In this document: positions 7,523 through 14,367 of the stretch, piece by piece
Numbering within the stretch: position 1 is the first letter of the stretch
Layout of the letters: each line of letters starts with the position of its first letter
NCBI RefSeq assembly: GCF_014196255.1
Contig: NZ_JACIDH010000023.1
Coordinates: forward strand, 1 to 42,975
Length of the DNA stretch: 42,975 nt
Direction: 5' to 3'
DNA from: Sphingomonas pseudosanguinis
GTDB lineage: Bacteria; Pseudomonadota; Alphaproteobacteria; Sphingomonadales; Sphingomonadaceae
Position numbers and translations under genes: made by a program
The notes under the pieces: model-generated
What the model saw: only the letters and a program-made list of their open reading frames with translations
Databases searched by the model: none
Told to the model about the DNA's origin: nothing

Positions 7523-9919
7523 TCAGAACCCCTTTTTCAGCGTCACGAACCACTGGCGCGGTGCGCCCGCGAGCAGCGTCTGCGCGGTGCCATTGGGGTC
7601 GGTGGCGGTGAACCCGCCGCTGCCGATGGTCGAGATATAGCGCTTGTCGGTCAGGTTGGTCACGCTGCCCTCGATCGCAAAGCCGCCCCAGGCTTCGGGG
7701 AAGCGATAGCCGATGCTGGCATCGACGAGCACGCGCCCCGCCACCGACTGATCGTTCAGATAGGTGAAGTAGCGCTTCGACATATAGTCCGCGCCAACCC
7801 GGCCGAAGAACCGGCTGTCGTCATAGACCAGCTCGCCCTTGACCATGTTCTGCGGCGTGTCGACGACATAGCGGCCCTTCTCGGCGAGCAGATTGCCCGA
7901 TCCGTCGCGCACCGTCTGCTGATAGGTCGCATGGTTGTACGAATAGCTCGCCAGTGCCGAGAAGGCCGGGGTCAGGCGGTAGAAGGCGGAGACCTCCGCG
8001 CCATAGCTTTCCACGCCACCGACATTGTTGAGCGTCGGGGGCAGGCCCTGGATCGCGGTGCCGATCGAATAGGTCAGCAGCCGGTCGGAGAAATCGATGT
8101 AATAGCCGACCGCCGACAGCTGCAGCCCGCCGGTGCGATAGCGCACGCCGCCTTCGGCGGTCTTCGACTTTTCGGGGCGCACGGTGTTCGCGACCGCGTT
8201 GAACGCCGCCTGGCTGATCGAAAAGGGCGGCGCGGTCGCGGCGGCGATGAAGGCGCGCATATTCTCGGTATAGCTGGCGAAGACCTCGGCCTGGTTGCCC
8301 AGATGCAGGACCGCGCCGACCTGCGGCAGGAACCAGTCCTGGCTCTGGATCTTACCACGCGCCAGCGTGCCGGCCAGCAGATTGGCCTGGTTGCGCACCC
8401 GCATCCCCTTCCAGCCGGCATTGATGGTCAGCTGACCGATGTCGAGCGTGTCGCCGACCGAATATTGCAGCGTCTCGGTGTCGTACTTGCCGTTCCAGGC
8501 GGTCGACATCGGGTTCTTCTGGAAATCGCGGGCGTCACGGTTGGGCGTCGCGGTGTCGGTCATGCCATAGAGGCGACGTGCCTGGTGCAGCGTGTTGCTC
8601 TCATACCAGCCGGTCAGCTCAAGCCTGTTGGCACCCGTGGTCAGGCCCAGCTTCGCGATCGTGCCCGCCCGGTCGAGGCTGTACTCGGTGGTGCGGAACG
8701 ACAAGGGCGCGGGGTTGGTGATCGGCGTCCCATCGGCATTGGGCGCGCCCAGCATGGTTGGGCTGTAGGGCGTGATCCACGACCCCTGGCCCTTATTGTG
8801 GTGGTAATAGCTGGTCGAGGTCAGCGACAGGCTGTCGGTCAGCTTGGCATCGAAGATGATCCCGCCCAGATAATCGCGGCGAAGGCCGGCGGCGTCGTAA
8901 TAGCCGTCGTCCAGCGTGACGTTCTGCGGATAGGGCAGGCCGACGCCCGCATAGGGCGCGGAGAAGCCGGTCAGCGACCCGTTGGCACGCTGATAGGCCG
9001 CAGCCGCCGCCTGGTTGTTGGCGATCTTGGCGAGCCGGACCGCCAGCGGATAGTCGTTGGTGATGTTGTCGTTGTACAGGCCACGGCGACGGATGATGTC
9101 GTAGCTCAGATCCTGATAGTCGTTCTCGCGCCGGTCGGAGAAATTGACGAAGCCGGTGATCGAGCCGCGATCCCCGAAATCCTTGACCAGCTTGGCATTG
9201 GCCTGATGCTGGCGCTGGCTGCCGAACCCCTTCCACTTGTCGGTGGTCAGATAGGCATAGCTGATAGTGCCCTTCAGCCCGCCGCCCAGATCGCCGCTGT
9301 CCGCGCGGACGAAGGCGCGGATCGTGTCGTTGCTGCCATAGGTGCCCGACGCGGCGAGGCCGGCGATGTCCGAGGGCGCGCGGCTGGTGAACTGGATCGT
9401 GCCGCCCAGATTGCTGGTCGACGCGGTGCCGAGCGCGCCGGCGCCCTGCGCCACGCTGGTCGCGGCGAGATTTTCGGAGATGATCGCGCGGCTGATGTGC
9501 AGGCCGTTGGTCGGGCCATAGCTCATATCGCCCAGCGGCACGCCGTCGAGCGTGAAGCCCAGCTGGTTCTGATTGAACCCGCGCAAGGAGATGCGGGTCG
9601 ACCATTCATAGGCACCGAACGGGTCGGACGCCTGGAAATTGACGCCGGGCAGCTTCGAGATCGCTTTCAGCGGCGAGGTGCCGGGCGTCAGCCGACCGAG
9701 ATCGGCGGCGGTGATCGTCTGCACCTGCCGGCTCTGACCGAAACCGAGCACGACGACATCGCCCGAGGCCCCGGCCTGCTCCCCATCGACCGGCGTGGGA
9801 TCGGCGGCGACCGGATCGGTCGCGACGCCCGCGACCACGGCCTGCGCGGGCAGCGTCTGCGCCGACACGCCCGATGCGATCAGCGCCAGCGGCGCGACAC
9901 CGATCAGAAACTTCACCAT
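7523..9919 (-). CDS. TonB-dependent outer-membrane receptor
   Basis: 798 aa. The signal peptide MVKFLIGVAPLALIASGVSA is followed by a Pro/Ala linker and a TonB box-like GDVVVLGF (~54-61). The plug domain follows: SPLKAISKLPGVNF, STRISLRGFNQNQLGFTLDG, and NLGGTIQFTSR. The rest is a ~600-residue beta-barrel rich in aromatic/Gly strands, ending in ...PRQWFVTLKKGF with the C-terminal Phe typical of outer-membrane barrels. It would import an iron chelate, vitamin or saccharide using TonB energy; the substrate cannot be read. It stands alone, without an adjacent sigma/anti-sigma pair or transporter, and is divergent from the two small exported paralogues. Length is within the usual range. Confidence 0.93.
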   Translation of the reverse strand: MVKFLIGVAPLALIASGVSAQTLPAQAVVAGVATDPVAADPTPVDGEQAGASGDVVVLGFGQSRQVQTITAADLGRLTPGTSPLKAISKLPGVNFQASDPFGAYEWSTRISLRGFNQNQLGFTLDGVPLGDMSYGPTNGLHISRAIISENLAATSVAQGAGALGTASTSNLGGTIQFTSRAPSDIAGLAASGTYGSNDTIRAFVRADSGDLGGGLKGTISYAYLTTDKWKGFGSQRQHQANAKLVKDFGDRGSITGFVNFSDRRENDYQDLSYDIIRRRGLYNDNITNDYPLAVRLAKIANNQAAAAAYQRANGSLTGFSAPYAGVGLPYPQNVTLDDGYYDAAGLRRDYLGGIIFDAKLTDSLSLTSTSYYHHNKGQGSWITPYSPTMLGAPNADGTPITNPAPLSFRTTEYSLDRAGTIAKLGLTTGANRLELTGWYESNTLHQARRLYGMTDTATPNRDARDFQKNPMSTAWNGKYDTETLQYSVGDTLDIGQLTINAGWKGMRVRNQANLLAGTLARGKIQSQDWFLPQVGAVLHLGNQAEVFASYTENMRAFIAAATAPPFSISQAAFNAVANTVRPEKSKTAEGGVRYRTGGLQLSAVGYYIDFSDRLLTYSIGTAIQGLPPTLNNVGGVESYGAEVSAFYRLTPAFSALASYSYNHATYQQTVRDGSGNLLAEKGRYVVDTPQNMVKGELVYDDSRFFGRVGADYMSKRYFTYLNDQSVAGRVLVDASIGYRFPEAWGGFAIEGSVTNLTDKRYISTIGSGGFTATDPNGTAQTLLAGAPRQWFVTLKKGF

Positions 9920-10264
9920 GAACTTTGGCCCCCAAATGGCTCGTTAACCCAATGGGCCGGGCGCATGGGGCCGGGGCATGACAGGCCCAAGACAGGCGAA
10001 TGACCGGTTTGTGACTGTTTACGAACCGTTACTCAAAAACAACGGGCAGCGGCTTGCCTGTTGGATGACAATTCCTTGCCGATACTTGGACTTGCTTGGC
10101 ACTACAGGTTTGTTCACCCTTCTCCGGCCACCCAATGGCGAGAGTCAATGATCATGGGCACGATAACGGCATCGGCAGGGCTGGGGCGGCGGCTACCGAA
10201 GCGCCAATCGGAAAGACGCGATGCATTTTGAATGTGGCTTGGCGCTGGTCAGGAGTTTTACGCT
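9920..10264. other. Divergent intergenic region between the TonB receptor and the tandem paralogues
   Basis: 345 bp without a supportable gene. It should hold promoters for both directions; I see no clear consensus boxes. AGGAG at 10251-10255 is the ribosome-binding site of the gene starting at 10265. Confidence 0.6.
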
Positions 10265-10759
10265 ATGATGAACCAAACGATCGGGTTCGCCGCACCGCTG
10301 GCCATAGGGGGCATGACATCACCCGCCTCACCGCCAAAGCCGCGTCATACGACATCTTTTCCCACCACCTGCCGTGCTTCCGTTCCTGCTCGCTTTTCGG
10401 GCCAGCCGTCTCAATGGCTGGGCGCCTGTGTCGCAGGAAAGGCGCAAGGGCTGGGCGTCCTGCGCATCGGTGCGCGGCAACCTTTCGCTTTCCTGGTAGG
10501 GCGCATGAAGGAGGGCCGCCCAGCAAGCGGCTTGGTCTTCAATACTGACAAATCCTATGCCGCGGCACGGGGCTTCGATGCCCATGGCAGGATATTGGTG
10601 GCTGATGGCTATCATCTCAAGGAACAGGACGCCGTCTGGGCCGACGCCGTTCGCGCCGCGCGCAGCGTCGGCGACCGGTTCGCGAAGGCCGGCAATGCCG
10701 GGTCGGCAGCCTATTATCGCCGCTTCGCCTCGGAAATCGAGAATGGTCGCCCCGAATAA
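10265..10759 (+). CDS. Small probable exported protein with MORN-like motifs, paralogue A (function unknown)
   Basis: 164 aa. The ATG at 10265 is chosen because AGGAG lies 9 bp upstream; an in-frame ATG at 10232 has no such site. The N-terminus is mildly hydrophobic, so export is likely but weaker than in paralogue B. After FPTTC comes WLGACVAGKAQGLGVLR and then FLVGRMKEGRPASGLVF, two G-x3-G-type units resembling MORN repeats (inference). Two cysteines, in FPTTC and GAC, are conserved in both copies and could form a disulfide. The last 40 residues (WADAVRAARS...ENGRPE) are identical to paralogue B. I do not recognise a named family. Confidence 0.75.
   Translation: MMNQTIGFAAPLAIGGMTSPASPPKPRHTTSFPTTCRASVPARFSGQPSQWLGACVAGKAQGLGVLRIGARQPFAFLVGRMKEGRPASGLVFNTDKSYAAARGFDAHGRILVADGYHLKEQDAVWADAVRAARSVGDRFAKAGNAGSAAYYRRFASEIENGRPE
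10637..10759 (+). repeat. 123-bp near-identical 3' segment, copy 1 of a tandem gene pair
   Basis: Matches 11159-11281 at 120 of 123 positions; the three differences are synonymous. The upstream parts of the two genes are much more diverged, which points to gene conversion or strong constraint on this tail. Confidence 0.9.
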
Positions 10760-10789
10760 CAGTTTGTCTTGAGTAAAGGAAACCCAGCC

Positions 10790-11281
10790 GTGATCTGGAG
10801 AATAGGCATTCCGATCGGTTTGCTGGTCTTCACGGCGGCAATTCCAGCCGCGACGCGAAAGTCTGACCGAGCTGTCCGATTTCCAACAACCTGCGCGGCC
10901 ATTGCGCCGACCGATATTGCCCTCCGCCCGGCGATATGGCTTGGCGATTGTGTCTTAGGCAAGGCTGACGGCCTTGGCATTCTCCGCATGGGTGGGCGGC
11001 CACTCCATGCATTTTTCGCAGGGCGAATGAAGGCCGGGCGCCCGGCCAGTGGCCTATTGTTCGACGTGGACAAATCCTATTGGACAGCCCGCGGGTTCGA
11101 CGCCAAGGGCCATGTGCTTATCGCCGATGGCAATTATCTGAAAGAACAAGACCAGGCGTGGGCCGACGCCGTTCGCGCCGCGCGCAGCGTCGGCGACCGA
11201 TTCGCGAAGGCCGGCAATGCCGGGTCGGCGGCCTATTATCGCCGCTTCGCCTCGGAAATCGAAAATGGTCGCCCCGAATAA
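10790..11281 (+). CDS. Small exported protein with MORN-like motifs, paralogue B (function unknown)
   Basis: 163 aa. GTG at 10790 is chosen because AAAGGA lies 9 bp upstream and it yields a good signal peptide (MIWRIGIPIGLLVFTAAIPA); a TTG at 10769 is in frame but less likely. Layout matches paralogue A: FPTTC, then WLGDCVLGKADGLGILRMGG and FFAGRMKAGRPASGLLFD (two MORN-like units), then VDKSYWTARGFDAKGHVLIADG, then the 40-residue tail identical to A. It starts 30 bp after A and is probably in one operon. It is likely periplasmic or envelope-associated. The neighbouring TonB receptor is divergent, so a functional link is only possible. Confidence 0.8.
   Translation: MIWRIGIPIGLLVFTAAIPAATRKSDRAVRFPTTCAAIAPTDIALRPAIWLGDCVLGKADGLGILRMGGRPLHAFFAGRMKAGRPASGLLFDVDKSYWTARGFDAKGHVLIADGNYLKEQDQAWADAVRAARSVGDRFAKAGNAGSAAYYRRFASEIENGRPE
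11159..11281 (+). repeat. 123-bp near-identical 3' segment, copy 2
   Basis: Partner of 10637-10759, with three silent differences only. Confidence 0.9.
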
Positions 11282-11311
11282 TCCCTAGGGCAGATCGACA
11301 TTCACTTCATT

Positions 11312-11451
11312 CCTGCCCTGGAAGGGGAGGTGGCAGGCCGCAGGCCTGACGGAGGGGCGTCCCGGCCTGCGAGGTCGATCAAACATCGCAAGCGGTGACA
11401 CCCCTCCACCATGCTGCGCATGGTCCCCCTCCCCTTGCAGGGGAGGAATGG
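11312..11451. repeat. GC-rich dispersed repeat (CTGCAGGGGAGG type)
   Basis: Arms GGAAGGGGAGGTGGCAGG and CCCCTCCCCTTGCAGGGGAG enclose GCCGCAGGCCTGACGGAGGG and ACACCCCTCCACCATGC. The same arrangement occurs at 18106-18218, and a shortened form at 118-185. It lies between convergent genes. Confidence 0.8.
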
Positions 11452-11488
11452 AGGGAGGACTGAATGTCAATCTAACCCTAGGGCGGTG

Positions 11489-11516
11489 AAAGGGGCGCTC
11501 CGCTCGGGAGCGCCCC
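11489..11516 (-). terminator. Terminator of the malic enzyme gene
   Basis: A perfect 10-bp stem GGGGCGCTCC / GGAGCGCCCC with a 5-nt loop, followed on the minus strand by a short TTT. It lies 8 bp past the stop codon. Confidence 0.7.
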
Positions 11517-11523
11517 TTGGGTA

Positions 11524-13782
11524 TCAGCGTGCGATACCGCCCGCCGCCAGCACCGCCAGCGTGACGAGGTCGCCGGCCGTCGAGGTCATTGGTGCAATCT
11601 GCACCGGCTTCTCCATGCCGATCAGCATCGGGCCGATCATGGAGTCGCCGCCCAGCTCGCGCAGCAGCTTGGCCGAGATATTGGCCGACTGGAGGCCCGG
11701 CATGATGAGGACATTCGCCGGACCCGACAGGCGCGAGAAGGGGAAGTTCGCCATCTGCTTGGGGTTCAGCGCGACGTCGGGCGACATGTCGCCCTCATAT
11801 TCGAAACCGACCTGCCGCTTGTCGAGCGCGGCCACACCGTCGCGGACATTGTCGATCCACTGGCCTTCGGGATTGCCGAAGGTCGAATAGGACAGGAACG
11901 CCACGCGCGGCTCATGCCCCATGCGGCGGGCGACCGCGGCGGTGCGCTCGGCGATGTCGGCCAGTTCCTCGCCCGAGGGACGCTCGTTGACCGTGGTGTC
12001 GGCGATGAAGACGGTGTGGCTCTGCCCGACGAGCAGATGGATGCCGAACGGCACCTTGCCGTCGACCGGATCGATGACCCGGCGGATCTCGCGGAAGCTC
12101 TGCGCATAGGTGCGGGTGATGCCGGTGATCATCGCATCGGCCTGACCCAGTTGCAGCATCACCGAGCCGAAGATGTTGCGATCCTGGTTGATCAGCCGCT
12201 CGGCATCGCGCTTGAGGTAACCGCGCCGCTGGAGCCGCTCGTACAGGAAGTCGACCATCTGCGGCACCATCTCCGAGGTGCGGCTGTTGTGGACTTCATA
12301 TTCCTGCGGGTTGGTGACGCCCAGCGCGGCGAGGCGGTCATACACGTCGTCGCGACCGACCAGGACGGGCGTGCCGTAACCACCTTCCTTGAAGGCGATG
12401 GCGGCGCGCAGCACGACTTCTTCCTCGCCCTCGGCGAACAACACGCGCTTCGGGTGCGCGCGGGCGCCCTCGTACGCGAGCGTCAGCACCGAGGTGGTCG
12501 GGTTCAGGCGCGCGCGCAGCTTCTGGCGATAGGCGTCCATGTCCAGGATCGGCCGCGTCGCCACGCCCGAGTCCATCGCCGCCTTCGCCACCGCCGAGGG
12601 GACCAGCTCCATCAGGCGCGGGTCGAACGGCGCCGGGATGATGTACTCCGGACCGAAGCTATGCTGCGTACCGTACGCCAGCGCCACTTCCTCCGGGACC
12701 CGCTGACGCGCCAGTTCGGCGATCGCGTTGGCGGCGGCGATCTTCATCTCGTCATTGATGCCCGTCGCCCGCACGTCGAGCGCGCCGCGGAAGATGAAGG
12801 GGAAGCCGATGACGTTGTTGACCTGGTTCGGATAGTCCGAACGGCCGGTCGCCACGATCGCGTCGGGGCGCGCGGCCTTGGCGAGTTCGGGGCGGATTTC
12901 CGGCTCGGGATTGGCCATCGCGAAGATGATCGGCGACGGCGCCATGTCCTTGACCATCTCGGGCTTCAGCGCGCCCGCCGCCGACAGGCCCAGGAAGACG
13001 TCCGCCCCGTGCAGCGCCTCGGTCAGCGAGCGGCGGTCGGTGACGGCGGCATGCGCCGACTGCCACTGATTGATGTCGTCGCGGCCCTGATAGATCACGC
13101 CGGTGCGGTCGCACATGATGACATTGTCGTGGCGGACGCCCATCGCCTTCATCAGCTCGGTACAGGCGATCGCCGCCGCGCCCGCGCCGTTGACGACGAC
13201 CTTGATCTCGTCGAGCCGCCGCTTGGTCAGCAGGCAGGCGTTGATGAGACCCGCCGCGCAGATGATCGCGGTGCCGTGCTGGTCGTCATGGAAGACCGGG
13301 ATGTTCATCCGCTCGCGCAGCGTCTGCTCGATGATGAAGCATTCGGGGGCCTTGATGTCTTCCAGGTTGATGCCGCCGAAGCTCGGCTCCATCAACTCGA
13401 TCGCATCGATGATCCGGTCGACATCCTCGGTCTTCAGCTCGATATCGATCGAGTCGACATCGGCGAAGCGCTTGAAGAGGACGGCCTTGCCCTCCATCAC
13501 CGGCTTGGAGGCGAGTGCGCCCAGATTGCCGAGACCCAGGATCGCGGTGCCGTTGGATATGACCGCGACCAGATTGCCCTTGGCGGTATAATCATAGGCG
13601 GTGGCGGGATCGTCGGCGATGGCCAGCACCGGCACCGCGACGCCAGGCGAATAGGCCAGCGCCAGGTCGCGCTGCGTCGCCATCGGCTTGGACGCGATGA
13701 TCTCGATCTTGCCGGGGCGCCCCTCGGAATGGAACAGCAGGGCCTCGCGCTCGGAGAACTGGTCGGTGGGTTCGTCGGACAT
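11524..13782 (-). CDS. maeB: NADP-dependent malic enzyme with phosphotransacetylase-like C-terminal domain
   Basis: 752 aa. Decarboxylates malate to pyruvate with production of NADPH. The ATG at 13782 (MSDEPTDQFSEREALLFHSE) is the family-typical start; longer in-frame extensions upstream run through unrelated DNA. The N-terminal malic domain contains LALAYSPGVAVPVLAI and the DDQHGTAI motif; the nucleotide-binding part has VVNGAGAAAIACTELMKAMG. From ~residue 430 there is a phosphate acetyltransferase-like domain (PKRVLFAEGEEE, ITGITRTYAQSFREIRR) that in this family is regulatory, binding acetyl-CoA, rather than a working Pta. Length ~750 matches MaeB. It is followed by a strong hairpin terminator and transcribed away from the toxin-antitoxin genes. 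Confidence 0.95.
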   Translation of the reverse strand: MSDEPTDQFSEREALLFHSEGRPGKIEIIASKPMATQRDLALAYSPGVAVPVLAIADDPATAYDYTAKGNLVAVISNGTAILGLGNLGALASKPVMEGKAVLFKRFADVDSIDIELKTEDVDRIIDAIELMEPSFGGINLEDIKAPECFIIEQTLRERMNIPVFHDDQHGTAIICAAGLINACLLTKRRLDEIKVVVNGAGAAAIACTELMKAMGVRHDNVIMCDRTGVIYQGRDDINQWQSAHAAVTDRRSLTEALHGADVFLGLSAAGALKPEMVKDMAPSPIIFAMANPEPEIRPELAKAARPDAIVATGRSDYPNQVNNVIGFPFIFRGALDVRATGINDEMKIAAANAIAELARQRVPEEVALAYGTQHSFGPEYIIPAPFDPRLMELVPSAVAKAAMDSGVATRPILDMDAYRQKLRARLNPTTSVLTLAYEGARAHPKRVLFAEGEEEVVLRAAIAFKEGGYGTPVLVGRDDVYDRLAALGVTNPQEYEVHNSRTSEMVPQMVDFLYERLQRRGYLKRDAERLINQDRNIFGSVMLQLGQADAMITGITRTYAQSFREIRRVIDPVDGKVPFGIHLLVGQSHTVFIADTTVNERPSGEELADIAERTAAVARRMGHEPRVAFLSYSTFGNPEGQWIDNVRDGVAALDKRQVGFEYEGDMSPDVALNPKQMANFPFSRLSGPANVLIMPGLQSANISAKLLRELGGDSMIGPMLIGMEKPVQIAPMTSTAGDLVTLAVLAAGGIAR

Positions 13783-13914
13783 GCGCGCGGCCTTCGATGC
13801 TGTGGATACAAGGACGCTACGGCTCTTGAAGCTTTCAGGCACGGCTGACAACCCTGTCACGCGGGAGTTTTGCCGCCCTAGGCAAGACGAGCCATCAGCC
13901 GTATAAGTTGATCT

Positions 13915-14094
13915 ATGGAGCATGAGCCCGGCATTTTCGAGCAGCGTGACGAGGCGGCGGAGCTGGCCGCCGACGAACGTGCGCTGTCGGATTTCCGGGC
14001 GGGCCGTTTCGTGCCGCACGAGAAGATGGCCGAATGGCTGAAGACCTGGGGGACGCCCGATCGCAAGCCCCTGCCCCGCGAATGGCTCGAATAA
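13915..14094 (+). CDS. Small antitoxin-like protein of a type II toxin-antitoxin pair
   Basis: 59 aa, starting MEHEPGIFEQRDEAAELAAD and ending WGTPDRKPLPREWLE. The pattern 'D-F-R-A-G-R-F-V-P-H-E-K-M-A-E-W-L-K-T-W-G' is seen in short alphaproteobacterial antitoxins paired with ParE toxins (often labelled CopG-like). It is acidic and overlaps the toxin start by 13 bp, the usual coupled order antitoxin-toxin. There is no strong ribosome-binding site before the ATG. The DNA-binding part, if any, would be the N-terminal half and is not a clear ribbon-helix-helix. The function is inferred mainly from the partner. Confidence 0.75.
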   Translation: MEHEPGIFEQRDEAAELAADERALSDFRAGRFVPHEKMAEWLKTWGTPDRKPLPREWLE

Positions 14095-14357
14095 GCTGGT
14101 CGGTCCAGGCCTCGCTGCAACTCGCCGCGATCGTCGATTATCTCGAAGAATTCGATCCCGCCGCAGCCCGACGATTGGGCGTGCGATTGCTGGAACTCGC
14201 CGATTCACTAAAGGATTTTCCCGATCGCGGCCGACCGATCGCACAGGGCCGTCGCGAGATGGTGACGGTTCGCCCCTATATTCTACGCTATGTCCATGAG
14301 GGCGATACGGTGGTGATCCTCGGTATCCGCCACGCCGCCCAGCTCGCCGAAGATTGA
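14082..14357 (+). CDS. ParE/RelE-superfamily toxin
   Basis: 91 aa, starting MARISWSVQASLQLAAIVDY at the ATG inside the antitoxin 3' end. Features of the ParE family are the N-terminal strand, the helix DYLEEFDPAAARRLGVRLL, the pattern LADSLKDFPDRGRPIAQGRR, and the C-terminal strands VRPYILRYVHEGDTVVILGIRHAAQ. ParE toxins inhibit DNA gyrase; RelE-type relatives cleave mRNA; from sequence ParE is favoured. The ORF is intact. It ends 10 bp before the mutS start, so mutS may be transcribed from the toxin-antitoxin promoter. Confidence 0.88.
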   Translation: MARISWSVQASLQLAAIVDYLEEFDPAAARRLGVRLLELADSLKDFPDRGRPIAQGRREMVTVRPYILRYVHEGDTVVILGIRHAAQLAED

Positions 14358-14367
14358 AGATATCTCC

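Noticed and set aside
7931..10003. 690-codon plus-strand frame opposite the TonB receptor
   Set aside because: Shadow of the receptor gene; composition is typical of antisense GC-rich frames and no motif is present.
11914..13848. 644-codon plus-strand frame opposite maeB
   Set aside because: Antisense shadow of a clear malic enzyme.
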